Assembly: GCA_017591395.1 (NCBI GenBank)
Contig: WEDG01000429.1
Span: 1 to 64,000, forward strand
Reading direction: 5' to 3'
DNA length: 64,000 bases
Source: Schistocephalus solidus
Lineage: Eukaryota > Platyhelminthes > Cestoda > Diphyllobothriidea > Diphyllobothriidae
Part shown: positions 34,479 to 44,987 of the stretch, piece after piece
Position numbering within the stretch: position 1 is the first letter of the stretch
Layout of the letters: each line of letters starts with the position of its first letter
The notes under the pieces: generated by a model
Database searches by the model: none
What the model was told of the DNA's origin: nothing
The model's input: only the letters and a program-made list of their open reading frames with translations
Translations under genes and position numbers: made by a program

Positions 34479-35393
34479 TAATTCAGTATAATTCAGTATA
34501 TATAAGGGAGATAGGCAGAGCCTTTGAAAACCCTATTTACAGATAGACGCTAGCAAAACAAGCAAATGTTACATGGCGATAGTCGTTTTAGTATATCAAT
34601 CATTGCTGTCGACTAAATATATGTTCATCAAGTAAAAATGCATCAAGTCTTCTTTTAAACATTTCAACGCTTTCAGCCTGAACAACTGAGGCTGGCAGTT
34701 TGTTCCATTCGTCAATCACACGTTTGGGAAAAGAAGTTGGCCCGCACTTCAAGTTTGGCGTGATTTCTTTTCAGTTTGTATTGGTGACCTCGGAGACTTG
34801 TCATGTTTGCCAATTCAAAAAGTTGGCCATCTGAAGAGCACAATCAACTCCTCTGACCAGTTTGAAGACTAAGATCATATCCCCTCTGTATTGCCTATAA
34901 GAGAGAGGAAAAATTTTTAAGTCTTTCTAGGCGGCCCCTCATAGGGTAGGCATTCCAATCCGCTGACTAGTTTCGTTGCCCTCCGTTGAACTTTTCTCCA
35001 GCAGAGCGTAGTCATGTTTCGTCCAAGGGCGCCACGCCTGAACGCAATATTCCACCACCGGCCGGATAAATGTTCCAAACGCGCGCAAAAAAAGCTCTCC
35101 GTCAAAATTAACGAAGGACTTCCTGATTGCGCCTAAGATACACATAGCTTTCTTTGCGATATTCGCACAGTGCGACGATGGTTTGAGAGTTGGTGTTATC
35201 CATATACCCAAGTCCTTTTAGAATATTTACCTCCTGGAGTTGGTGACCACTGATGGAGTACTGGTATTCAAAACCTCAATCAGCCTTCTGGAACTAGACC
35301 GCAGTCGGATTATTTGGCATTTGTTAAGATTAAGGTTCAGCAGCCACTCATCACACCATGTTTGCAATCGATCTAAGTTTTGTTGTAATTTTC
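34479..35393 (-). pseudogene. LINE-C copy c, 5'-truncated
   Basis: 3' tail ATTCAGTATAATTCAGTATA (34480-34500) and stem-loop (34503-34540). The C-terminal domain comes next (RGHQYKLKRN-type block near 34770; AIRKSFVNFDGELF and VVEYCVQAWRPWTKHD at 35211-34939), then the end of the palm (LNLNKCQII region near 35330). It stops at 35393 before FADD. Frameshifts near 34920 and 35020. Confidence 0.85.
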
Positions 35394-36117
35394 GCTGCTT
35401 TGTGGTTCTTCTTGGTCTGCTGAGAGTGACTTGAGTATTTCTGGTAAGTTTTTGTCACATGAAATCGAAAACGGTTAACAAAGATAGGAGAGATCATTAT
35501 TTTTGTAGTGTATACTATTTGTTTTTTTCTGCTGGCTTCCCGGGCGTGGCCGAGCGGTCAAGAGCATCGGTAGCTAATCGAGAGGTTGGTGTTTCGAGTC
35601 CTGGCCGAAGCGGTGAATAGTTTTCTCGCGTGGTCGGGTCGTGAACATTTGCGTTTCCCATGCCAGCAAGATCTCTACGAGGATGCATTAAGTTTTAACG
35701 AGCAGCTTAAAATATCAAGCGAATAGTTTACTGAGCACAAAAAGAAGTGCTTTTCCGAACCGAATTCACTATCCGAATGTTAATACGAAGTAAAGAATGA
35801 TGCAGCCTTCGAAGTGAGTTTGCCAGTGGTTCTCCGTTCCTTTCTGATGAAGACACCTTTCCTGGCGAGAGACTGTTTTCTGAAGCCCGTATGAGGCAGG
35901 ATCCAAATGAAGCTGAGTTAGCTTATTATTCAAGATTCCGATATCAATTTTCGTGAGCCTGAATATCACAATGTCTATAAACAATTATAGGCTGATCCTG
36001 ATAAACAAACAATATGTGATCCAATGATAACTTATTTCGTTGAGTCCTGACTTTGGGAACAGATTATTGGCCAAAAATCAAAAAGCTTGGAGACGAACGA
36101 ATTTCAAACGGAAGTCC
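35394..36117. other. Non-LINE stretch with a tRNA-like segment
   Basis: No transposon family recognised. Apart from the tRNA-like segment at 35537-35612 there is no convincing coding frame. Confidence 0.4.
35537..35612 (+). repeat. Degenerate tRNA-Ser-like segment (pseudo-tRNA or SINE head)
   Basis: Contains TGGCCGAGCGGTCAAGAGC, a class II D-arm as in Ser and Leu tRNAs, then a TAGCTAA loop that would carry a GCT anticodon, then a box B-like TTTCGAGTCC. The anticodon and T stems pair poorly and position 33 is A instead of T, so it is not a working tRNA gene by eye. Confidence 0.45.
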
Positions 36118-37640
36118 AACGAAGTTGTGCAGACAAATTCGAAGATATCCTCCGATCTCAGGGAGGAATCATGGCCCCGGATAATCCGGAATGTCCAGAG
36201 CAGGCTACACCGTAAGTGCCTGTAGGAAAGAGGAAATAAGTCAAGCTTTTTCAATCTGTCTTGGTACGGTAAAGTCTTCAGTCCGTCAACCATCTTCGTT
36301 GCTCTCCGTTGCACCTGTTCGAGGAGGTCAACATCTTTCTTCATCCATGGTATTCAGGCTGGTATTCCGTAATCTAAATGCGGTCTCACGAAGGTGCCAT
36401 AGACTTTTCCGAAGAGATCAGGGGGGAATATTTTAAATGCACGTCTGATCCAATGTAGTGTACATGTTACCTTCTGGACTGCTTTCTTACAGTGTGCTGA
36501 GGGCATCAAATTCGCAGTTGTCCACATGCCCAGATCTTTGTATGTTTCAACCTCTTTTAATGCAGTGCCATTTATAAAGTACTGGTGTCTCAGAGATAAT
36601 TTTCGACCGGCGCTTATGTGTAGGATCACGCACTTGGATACATTAAACTTAAGAAGCCACCTAGCCGAGTAGGCACTCAGTTTGTCGATTTTCGATTGTA
36701 ACCCTTTTGCGTCATCAGCGCAGCTGACTTCAGTCCATATTTTAATGTCATCTGCAAACATGACAGCTTCACAATCTAGGTCATTGAGACAGTCGTTCAC
36801 GTAGATTAGGAAGAGATGGGGGCCCAAAACAGAACCCTGTGGAACACCACTTTCTTCTTTTGCCCATTCTGAGCTAGAGTTTCCAACAACAACTCTCTGC
36901 ACTCTGAAAGACAAGAAACTCTTGATCCAATTGAAAAGTTTTCCTTGAATTCCTACGTTCCAAATCTTCTGTAAAAGAAGCCCGTGTGGTACACTAGCAA
37001 AGGCCTTTTTGAAGTCAAAAAATACAACTTCTACTGCATGACCCTTATCTGTGGCCTTTGTCCATTTCTCGTGCGACTGAAGGGCACTCGTGAGACAGGA
37101 GCGTCCTGGACGGAAGCCGTGTTGGGCATCACATAGGATTTGGTTATTTTCCAGATAGCGCATTAAATTCCTCTTGATAATACGCTCCATTATTTTACAC
37201 GCTATGCAAGTCAAACTGACAGGGCGGTAATTTTCACAGTCGAGTCGTGAACCTCCTTTATAGATCGGGGTGATGAATGCGCACTTCCATTCTTCCGGGA
37301 GTTTGCTTTCTTCAAAGGACGTTTGGAATATGATGTACAGTGGTACACACAGTTGCTTAGCAAGTTCTTTAAGTGCTAATGCAGGAATTCTATCCGGCCC
37401 AGGCGAGTTGGCAGGCTTCATACGGAGTAATTCGGTTTTAACTACGGTCGGTGAAAAGTCTAGGTCTAGGTCCTCTGTTGTGGATGAGGAGGAGGTGGGG
37501 GGTAAGGAAAAGGGGGGTACACATTGTTTGACAAACTGGTTGAATAGCAGCAAAATTATTAGGCTCTCTGGTGAAGACGGTCTGGAAGAATTTGGAAAGT
37601 AGGGATGCTTTAACCTGGTCGTCGGTCTCCAGTTTTCGAA
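36118..37640 (-). pseudogene. LINE-B copy with long intact RT frame, truncated at both ends
   Basis: Frame 37655 to 36354 (433 codons) is the best RT in the window. Linker NFAAIQPV-like region in an adjacent frame; PANSPGPDRIPALALKEL; IYKGGSRLDCENYRPVSL; LCDAQHGFRPGRSCLTSAL; VVFFDFKKAFASVPHG (motif A); ESGVPQGSVLGPHLFLIYVND (motif B); VMFADDIKIWTEV (catalytic DD); WLLKFNVSKCVI; TYKDLGMWT; and FVRPHLDYGIPA, stopped by TGA at the same W codon as in the 23936-26124 copy. A second frame (36344-36100) adds VQRRATKMVDGL and ends at FEFVCTTS, without the last third of the C-terminal domain or any 3' UTR. Probably expressed by no one: no ORF1, no 5' end. Confidence 0.9.
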
Positions 37641-38598
37641 AGGCACGCACTTCAAGAGGATCTCAACCGTCTCAGCAGCTTGTCTGCTCGTTAGCTCTTA
37701 AATTTTAACGTTGGGAAGTGTGTGGTCCTAAGACTGCGTACCAGAAGGACCAGTGAGGAGGATGATTCCTACCAATACATTCTCAATGGGCAGCTCCTTT
37801 CAAATGTTGAGGAACAGAAGGACCTCGGTGTTCTAATAAACTCCTCACTTAAACCATCTTTACAGTGTTTAAAGGCAGCTAAACGCACTACACAGGTCGT
37901 ATTTACGCTCAGACGTGGATTTGCGCAGATTGATAAGGAACTCATCCGAAAAACCTACGGGGTATTTGTTCGATCTCACTTGGAATATGCCATCCAGGCC
38001 TGACGTCCGTGGTTTAAGAAGGATTATGTACAGCTGGAACGAGTGCAGGCGAGGGCTACGAAGATGGTCAAGAATCTTCATCATCTGCCTTACGAAGCCA
38101 GACTGGTTGAACTAGATTTGTTTCCTCTTAATTACAGGCAACTACGCGGTGACCTCATCCAAACCTACCGGATTGTCAGAGGCCGTGAGTGTGCCCTAGC
38201 ATTTGCCGAATTCCTCGAATTGGCTGGGACGGAACATCTGCGGGGTCATCCCTTTTAAACTGCAGAGGAAGTTTGTCCACACGGAAGTCCGTAGGAACGC
38301 CTTTTCGCAGAGGATCGTTGGAGCATGGAACGGACTCCCTGACTAGGTGGTCCTTTCAGAAACTGTTGACACATTTAAATTCAAACTAGATACTCATTTT
38401 CTGAAAACTATTGTAAATATAATGAAGATTGTGTAAACAGTGGCAGGTTGCGCCTGGCCCACACATATCGATGACCCTACATTTTCCTTTTTCAGATTTA
38501 TCACTGTAAACGTTTGTACTATTGACATTTTCGCATTTGAATAGGGAGCTCAAGGGTGAAAGCCTACGTCCCTCAATAAAGTGACTTAAAGTGACTTA
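37641..38598 (+). pseudogene. LINE-D copy b, 5'-truncated, complete 3' end
   Basis: Begins inside the palm end (HALQEDLNRLSS), then WLLNFNVGKCVVLRLRTRRT-type sequence, YQYILNGQLLS, KDLGVLINSSL, VRSHLEYAIQA (stop for W), [11 protein letters not shown] and [20 protein letters not shown]. The 3' stem-loop is at 38540-38573, with the tail AAGTGACTTAAAGTGACTTA at 38579-38598. Several stops. Its truncated 5' end abuts the truncated 5' end of the minus-strand LINE-B. Confidence 0.9.
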
Positions 38599-38880
38599 TC
38601 TTCACCAGAGAGCCTAATACATTTGCTGCTTTTCCAAACGTTTGTGAACCAATGCTTTTCCTTCCTTTCCATTCCTCATCTTTCTAATCCTCCTCCTCTT
38701 CCACAACATACTATCATGCCTTTTCACCGGCCATAGTTAGTGCCGAATTACTCAGTATAAAACTTACCAAGTTGCCTGTGCTGGATAGAATTCCTGCATT
38801 TGCACTTAGAGAACTCGCTAACGAACAGTGCGAGCCAATGTGCATCATTTTTTAAATTCCTTTGAGGAAGGATAGCTCCC
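38599..38880 (+). pseudogene. Old LINE-B fragment (linker to RT start)
   Basis: Diverged copy of the FTREPNNF to SPGPDRIPAL region: CTTCACCAGAGAGCCTAATA at 38599, CTGGATAGAATTCCTGCATT at 38782. More diverged than the other LINE-B copies, with stops in all frames. Confidence 0.75.
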
Positions 38881-39935
38881 GGAAAAAAATTTTTCGTATA
38901 TTTTGAAGGGTAACAGGCATTTCTCTTGAGGAACCTATTAATAATTGCATATGTACAGTCAATATGTAACTGCAATTTTAAAATATTTTGAGCGAAATTA
39001 TAACGTAAATTTGTAAACGTATTCACGGTAATAGGCCAAACATTGTGGAAGAAGGGTAGCAACCGAAATATTTTACAAGGCTGGTTTTAAATTATCATGT
39101 TGTGAGAGTCCTCTTTTTCAAATATTATGCCATCAAGCTTTCTTTATAAAATCAGTAATACTGTCTGCCGTAACCGTCTCGCTTGGTAAAGACTTCCAAC
39201 TTCGTACCACTCATTGGCTGAAGAAAACCTTTCTGAGGTAAAATCCCCTGCCATTAATGCAGTGCCATTAATAAAGTACTGGTTATCTGCTATATTTTCG
39301 ACCGGAGCTTATGTGTTCAGTCACACACTTTGATAAATTAAACTTAAGAATACACCTGGCCAACCACGCACTTAGTTTGCCAATATTCGATTGAAAACTT
39401 ATTGTGTCGTCAGCACAGCTGACTTCAAGCCTTATACTTGTGTGAGCTGTAAACATGACAGCTTCACAATCTCAGTCATTGAGATAGTCATTCACGTAGA
39501 TTAGGAAGAGTCGCGAGCCCAAAACAGAACCCGATGGTACACCACGTTCTTCTTTTGTCCATTCGGAGATGGAGTTTTCAACAGAAACTCCCTGTACTAT
39601 GAAAGACAATAAATTACTGATCCAATTTAAACGTTTTCCTCGAATTCCTAAATCTTCTGTAAAAGAAACCTGTGTGGTACACTATCAACGACCTTGAAGT
39701 CAAATATATGACATCTACTGGATAACCCTTATCTGTGGCCTTTGTCCATATCTCTTGCAACGGAAGAGTACTCGTGAGACAGAAATGACCTGAATGGAAG
39801 CCATGTTGAACATCGCATAAGATTTAGTTGTTTTCCAGAGAGTGCATTAAATGCCTCTTGATAAAACGCTCCATTATTTTTACACTCTATGCAAGATAAA
39901 CTGACAGGGTTGTAATTTGTACAGCGTAGTCCTGA
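38881..39935 (-). pseudogene. Old LINE-B fragment, antisense, internally deleted
   Basis: Minus-strand reading from 39935: RT palm with a decayed FDFK site (39700), a PLGSVLGSRLFLIYVN-like motif B (39540-39490), CTGYTINVSKCV-type end and FINGTALM (39270). It then jumps near 39255 to the last C-terminal block (FSQ to VVRSWKSLPSETV, 39235-39150) and the 3' UTR (38945-39110). About 500 bases between are missing. No open frame. Confidence 0.75.
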
Positions 39936-40402
39936 ACTTCCAAAACAGATTGAAAAAGCTTGACTTATTTCCTCTTTCTTACGATCACTTATGGTGAAGC
40001 CTACTCTTTACATTCTGAATTATCCGGAGCCATGATTCCTCCGTGAGAGCGGAGATTATCATCGAGTTTGGCAAACATGACAAGTCTCCAAGGTCACAAA
40101 TACAAACTGAAAAGACAATATGCCAAACTTGAAGTGCGGGCCAACTTCTTTTCCCAACGGGTGATTGAAGAATGGAACAAACTGCCAGCTTCAGTTTTCA
40201 GGCTGAAAGCGTTGAAATGTTTAAAAGAAGACTTGATACATTTTTACTTGATGAACATATTTTAAGTCGACAGCAATGATCGATATACTAAAACGACTAT
40301 AGCCATGTAACATTTGCTTATTTTGCTAGCGTCTATCTGTTAATAGGGTTTTCAAAGGCTCTGCCTATTTCCCTTATATATACTGAATTATACTGAATAA
40401 CT
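39936..40402 (+). pseudogene. Chimeric fragment: LINE-B joined in register to LINE-C 3' end
   Basis: 39936-40061 is LINE-B C-terminal coding (AGATTGAAAAAGCTTGACTT, then ATTATCCGGAGCCATGATTC). At the codons for its FEF block it changes to LINE-C (GGCAAACATGACAAG, then a RGHKYKLKRQYAKLEVR-type block and EEWNKLPAS, 40068-40265). LINE-C continues to its stem-loop (40341-40375) and TACTGAATTATACTGAATA tail. The switch falls at the homologous place in both proteins. Confidence 0.85.
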
Positions 40403-40424
40403 CACCTGTGTGACCATCATTACA

Positions 40425-40475
40425 TGTTTAAATAGGTTTATTGATTTGGCAATGCTTGGCGCCGTCAAATCCTTA
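40425..40475 (-). mobile_element. SINE fragment (body and tail end)
   Basis: TTTATTGATTTGGCAATGC and TTGGCGCCGTCAAAT match the body of the SINE at 26150-26190. The tRNA head is absent. Confidence 0.7.
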
Positions 40476-42095
40476 GAACACAGGAAAAAACCTAAAACAA
40501 ACTCCTCTTTTCATTAAACACTTAAGCTTTGGTTTGTTTGTTTGCTTAAATAGCAGTGTTTGAAATGACGAGTTTGTTTTAAGTAAAAAACCTGTTTTCC
40601 AAGGTTAAGAAATAGCAAAAATGAAGTAAAAACAGCTATACAGAATAAAGATTAATGTATCAGGGAAATAATGTTTAGAGTCAAGACTAGTCTGTTATTG
40701 ACGTTCGAGGGTATTCATTTGACAGAGGTAGAAACGTCTGTGGTCGATTCGAAGGGGTAGGTACTTCCAATCAGATGCGAGCGTGAACCGCACAGGACGG
40801 TCAGAGACTGGCGGGATGTTTGAAATTTGACTTTCACTTTCGTTTTCCCTTTCGATCTCAATCTCAGCGACCGTGGCGGTAGTCGAGTCCCCGCAGTTCC
40901 GTGACCTACACCTCTCGAAGGATCAATCGTCTGACGAAACACCCTTCTCTCTGTAAAACCTTTCGCTCTGGTGAAGTCAAACCCTTGTATCTTCTATCGC
41001 TATTTAATCTTTCCTCAGACTCCGTTTAATATTAATAGTCTTCTTCGTTCCATCGGTTACGTTCCCTTGTGAATAAACGAACATATATCCTCTACATTAT
41101 CTGTATTTTCATACCTCGATATGAGTGAATCACTCCAGCTAGAGAAATCCGAAATGGATGAATCCCTTACTGAGCCGGCCCTTTTAGACTGTGGATCTTC
41201 ATCTACCGTATCTACGTCTGATATTGAAGGAACAAGCCGACGTCCTGTCGACGGAAAGAAGAAGGACGTTATAAGCGCAGTTGATTCCGGTGTGGGGTCT
41301 GCCGAATAATTAGACTTAGTTGACTGATTGCTAAAAAGGTGAAAATAGATTAGGAGCAAGAAGAGTTCAACGGTAAGAAACTTTCAATGCAGTCATACAG
41401 TCTTCATATTTGTATTATATATCATAGTGTTGATTATGTTTGATCTAGCTGTATGAAACAGCTAGTACCATTCGTTTCATAAAGCTATATCAAAACCTAG
41501 ACGTGTGGCTCATTGCGCATTCGAATAACATAGAGCATAAATGATGTTAAAAACGGAAAAAAACATACTACTAACAGACAGAGATAAAAAATAATAAGTT
41601 TTGCAAGTTAGTTTTAAAGCAAATTGTTTACTAATCATAAAATTATACATAAAAATAAAGACGCTATCCAAAAACATTTTAAAATGTAAAGTTATCATCA
41701 TTTTTTAAAATAGTTTTAACAATAGAAAAAAAGCTGCTTTTAGATAATGGATATATAAATCATTAAATTGAGAGCCCTTGTGCATAGCCAGAGGATAGGT
41801 ATTTATGAGTCTTGTAGGTCACTAACCACCACTTATAGCTTGCCTCTTAACCAGATGATAATATTCTTAATCTCTGTGTGCATTGCAGGTCGTCGTAGGT
41901 GGTTTATAAAAGGACATGATATAACTAATCGTGGGAGATTCCGGCAAAGTACGTTTCAATTTTCAGCTTGACTTCTAGGTGCAGATAAGGCAGCTCATCG
42001 GGAGAACTCAGGATTGAAAAACCTAGCGCCAACAGTAACTGCCGCGTCAGAGCCCTTTCGGCCCGAATTCTATGTTGAAGAACTGAGTTGAAAAA
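40476..42095. other. Mostly unassigned region with a 62-codon ORF
   Basis: No LINE recognised. ORF 41121-41309 on plus (MSESLQLEKSEMDES to DSGVGSAE) is acidic and Ser/Thr-rich, and lies after an AATAAACG at about 41068. I do not recognise it; it could be a gag-like leader, an exon or chance. 41440-41470 holds a short perfect hairpin TAGCTG/CAGCTA. 41500-41760 is very AT-rich. Confidence 0.3.
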
Positions 42096-43050
42096 TGCCC
42101 TATCTTATTCAAAAATAGATGTGTGCTATTATTTAACAGATATTGTTTGATTTTTATTTTAAATTCTCGTATGGTTCGACTATTTCTAATAGAATTTGGC
42201 AGGGCATTCCATACTGTTGCGTATCTTATGGAATAGAAGTTGGATCGTTGGGCCTTTTTGAATTTCGGAATTTTTATAATATTTTTCTGAATTTCTAGTG
42301 TCTCGGGGGCCGTTTTGATTTGTTAGTATATTCATTCTGAGAATATCTTGGTCGTGTGTGATTTTTGAATAGAAAAAGTGAGACCAGTTTTTGAGTCTTC
42401 TGATCCAGACGGGTTGAAGACCATATCTATCGTATAGTTCCACGTATGAGCCTTGAAAGGCATCACATTTGGATAAGGATCTGGTAAAGCATCTTTGAAT
42501 GGCTTCTAGTTTCTTTCGGCCATCTGATGGCATAATGCCAAAAAAAATTGAACAGTAATCCAAGAGAGGTAAAACGTACATTTTATATAGTTTTGTCTTT
42601 AGGGCAGGCGAGGAGAAATTTTTACAAATGAATCCGCATAGTCTAGTGGCTTTTGGTGATATTTGTTTAACGTGGGGAGATAAATCAAGAGTATTTGTAT
42701 AGCTAAGACCTAAGTCTTTTATTGATGTTGTCTCGGTTATTTCCTGATTATTGAAAAATATGGGAGGAAGTTTTTGTAAACCAAAGATCAGGAGATTACA
42801 TTTACTTGGAGAGAATGGCATTTGCCATAGAGTACTCCATTCGCTTAGTTTTTTATGATCATTTTCAATCGTTCTATGTATACTGGCTACTGTATGCTGG
42901 TTATATGCATATGCAAGTTTTAAGTCGTCCGCATATAAAAATGTTTTAGCTGACGTTGATATAGAGGATAAGTCATGAATGTATATAAGAAATAGGAGGG
43001 GACCTAGGATAGTCCCCTGAAGTACTCCACTACTAATATGAGATGGTTCT
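42096..43050 (-). pseudogene. LINE-A relative, RT end and C-terminus, 5'-truncated
   Basis: The frame 42821-42186 (211 codons) is the LINE-A C-terminal domain: WQMPFSPSKCNLLIFG, TSIKDLGLSYTNTLDLSPH, LYKMYVLPLLDYCSIFFG, RKKLEAIQRCFTRSL and LQPVWIRRLKNW. Upstream in other frames are FLYADDLKLAYAYN (about 42930, catalytic DD kept) and SGVLQGTILGPLLFLIYIHD (about 43020). It diverges more from the other LINE-A copies than they do from each other, so it may be a subfamily. One frameshift or so in the C-terminal part. Confidence 0.85.
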
Positions 43051-43330
43051 AAGCGAATACACGCAATTGAACCTAAGAAACTTCCTATTCAGCTATTGAG
43101 TGGTGCAGCCTTGGAATTCTTTACCAAGCTAGACGGTTACGGCAGACAGCATTTACGATTTAAAAGAAGGATTGATGACATAATATTTGACAAAAGGTGA
43201 CTCTTCCAACAAGCTTACTTAAAACAAGCCTTTTAAAATCTTTGGACTCTACTTTTCTTCCACAATGTTTCGCCTATAACTGTGAAAACACATTCGAATT
43301 TACGTTACGCTTTGAAGCAAAAACATTTTA
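43051..43330 (+). pseudogene. LINE-B 3' end fragment
   Basis: Sense copy of the last LINE-B codons (IEPKKLP for LNLRKFC; DGYGRQHLRFKRRIDDIIFDK) and the start of its 3' UTR (CCACAATGTTTCGCCTATAAC). Confidence 0.8.
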
Positions 43331-43335
43331 AATTT

Positions 43336-44031
43336 AATTCAGTATTCAGTATATATAAGGGAGATAGGCAGAGCCTTTGAAAACCCTATTTACAGATAGA
43401 CACTAGCAAAACAAGCAAATGTTACATGGCGATAGTCGTTTTAGTATATCGATCATTGCTGTCGACTAAATATATGTTCATCAAGTAAAAATGCATCAAG
43501 TCTTCTTTTAAACATTTCAACGCTTTCAGCCTGAACAACTGAGGCTGGCAGTTTGTTCCATTCGTCAATCACCCGCACTTCAACTTTGGCGTGATTTCTT
43601 TTCAGTTTGTATTGGTGACCTCGGATACTTGTCATGTTTGCCAATTCAAAAAAGTTGGACATCTGAAGAGCACAATCAACTCCTCTGACCATTTTGAAGA
43701 CTAAGATCATATCCCCTCTGTATTGCCTATAAGAGGGAGGAAAAACTTTAAGTCTTGCTAGGCGACCCTCATAGGGTAGGCATTCCAATCCTTTGACTAG
43801 TTTCGATGCCCTCCGTTGAACTTTCTCCAGCAGAGCGTAGTCATGTTTCGTCCAAGGGCGCCACGCCTGAACGCAATATTCCAACACCGGCCGGATAAAT
43901 GTTCCAAACACGCGCCTAAAAAGCTTTCCGTCAAAATTAACGAAGGACCTCCTGATTGCGCCTAAGTTACACATAGCTTTTTCGCGATATTCGCACAGTG
44001 CGACGATGGTTTGAGAGTTGGTGTTATCCCT
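43336..44031 (-). pseudogene. LINE-C copy d, 5'-truncated, C-terminal frame open
   Basis: A 200-codon frame (44055 to 43453) is open through the C-terminal domain: FRRVFGTFIRPVLEYCVQAW, EKVQRRASKLVKGLECLPYE, SYRQYRGDMILVFKMVRG and RGHQYKLKRNHAKVEVR. A small in-frame gap removes the ANFFSQR block before VIDEWNKLPASV. The 3' stem-loop and TTCAGTATTCAGTATA tail are at 43336-43390. The 5' end abuts the 5' module of the next LINE head to head. Confidence 0.9.
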
Positions 44032-44332
44032 TCGAATTCGGTTTAAAATTTTCAACCTCCGAGGATTTTACTACTTTCTGGATTTCAGTCTACTAGTCAC
44101 TTTTGTGGACTTTATGTATCAAGCGTTGGATTCTATTTGACATACACTTCATTCTCACAAGACTACTGCAGCAAAACAGCGGATACGCCCGATATCCTCC
44201 TCCTGTGCACTTCTCGCCAGCAACTCCACGAGATTTTCCAGACAACAGAGGGCTGAGTCATTTCGATATTTTATTCATAAAGTTGCTCCCGCTAAAACCT
44301 TCGTCCCATATTTTTAACACCCTTTATCGTTT

Positions 44333-44935
44333 TTGCGATCTATCATGGAAGTCAAAAATATACCCTTCGGGAATCGTGCAAAGTATGTGGCACTGCCGAG
44401 ATTCGAACCGGGGCACCAGCGTGCGGGGAACGGCGGTGATACCACTGAGCTATCGCAGCACGACAAACTCGCTGACCTAATTTTTAATGATGGAATAAAC
44501 ATAAATCATAATACGAATGACCTCATTTCCGGACATGTTTCCTTAAAATCACCTCCCGCCAAACGGGCCAAGAGTTTAGTAAGTTTTTTGGATGTCAATT
44601 ATGAGGACGAAGCGTGTGCAACATGCTTTAAACTTCTTCAAAAAATTTCGGCGATTGAAAAGGAGATGGCTGAAGATGGAGATAGAGAAGTTAAAGAAAC
44701 TTCCTCACAATTTGCCCGAAAAGACGCAGTCCCTAGCGATGGAACATGAGGGAGACAAATGCACATTCGCAGGCACAGCTTCCGTAGCCATCACATCCAA
44801 CAAGGAAGATGACACTACGTCTACGGAACTCGATGTAGCTGTTAAAAAGTATCTCGTAAGGAAAGAGGGCAAACGGCAGGGATCCCAGAAAATAAAGAAA
44901 CGAGTTTTAGAAGACTAAGGTAATATATCATCAAA
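44333..44935 (+). pseudogene. ORF1 N-terminal part of the 44 kb LINE
   Basis: Frames 44333-44749 and 44592-44918 overlap. The first has KSPPAKRAKSLVSFLDVNYE and a helix (LLQKISAIEKEMA). The second carries KMEIEKLKKLPHNLPEK in phase with the LINE-E ORF1. Together they form the coiled-coil N-terminus, split by a frameshift near 44650. The first part of the first frame overlaps the tRNA-like unit and is not coding. Confidence 0.65.
44388..44466 (-). repeat. tRNA-like unit in the LINE 5' region
   Basis: Minus-strand box A TAGCTCAGTGG and perfect box B GGTTCGAATC, with ACGCTGGTGCCC between. Same position and orientation as 29703-29781, and better preserved. The inferred acceptor ends pair only in part, so a functional tRNA is unlikely. 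Confidence 0.75.
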
Positions 44936-44987
44936 AAATGTAAGCGCCAGAATCCCAGCATCGGACAAAAATCACTCTTATGTTGAA

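Noticed and set aside
40640..41310. LTR of a retrotransposon with a short gag
   Set aside because: An AATAAA and a downstream ORF are suggestive, but there is no second LTR, primer-binding site or pol gene.
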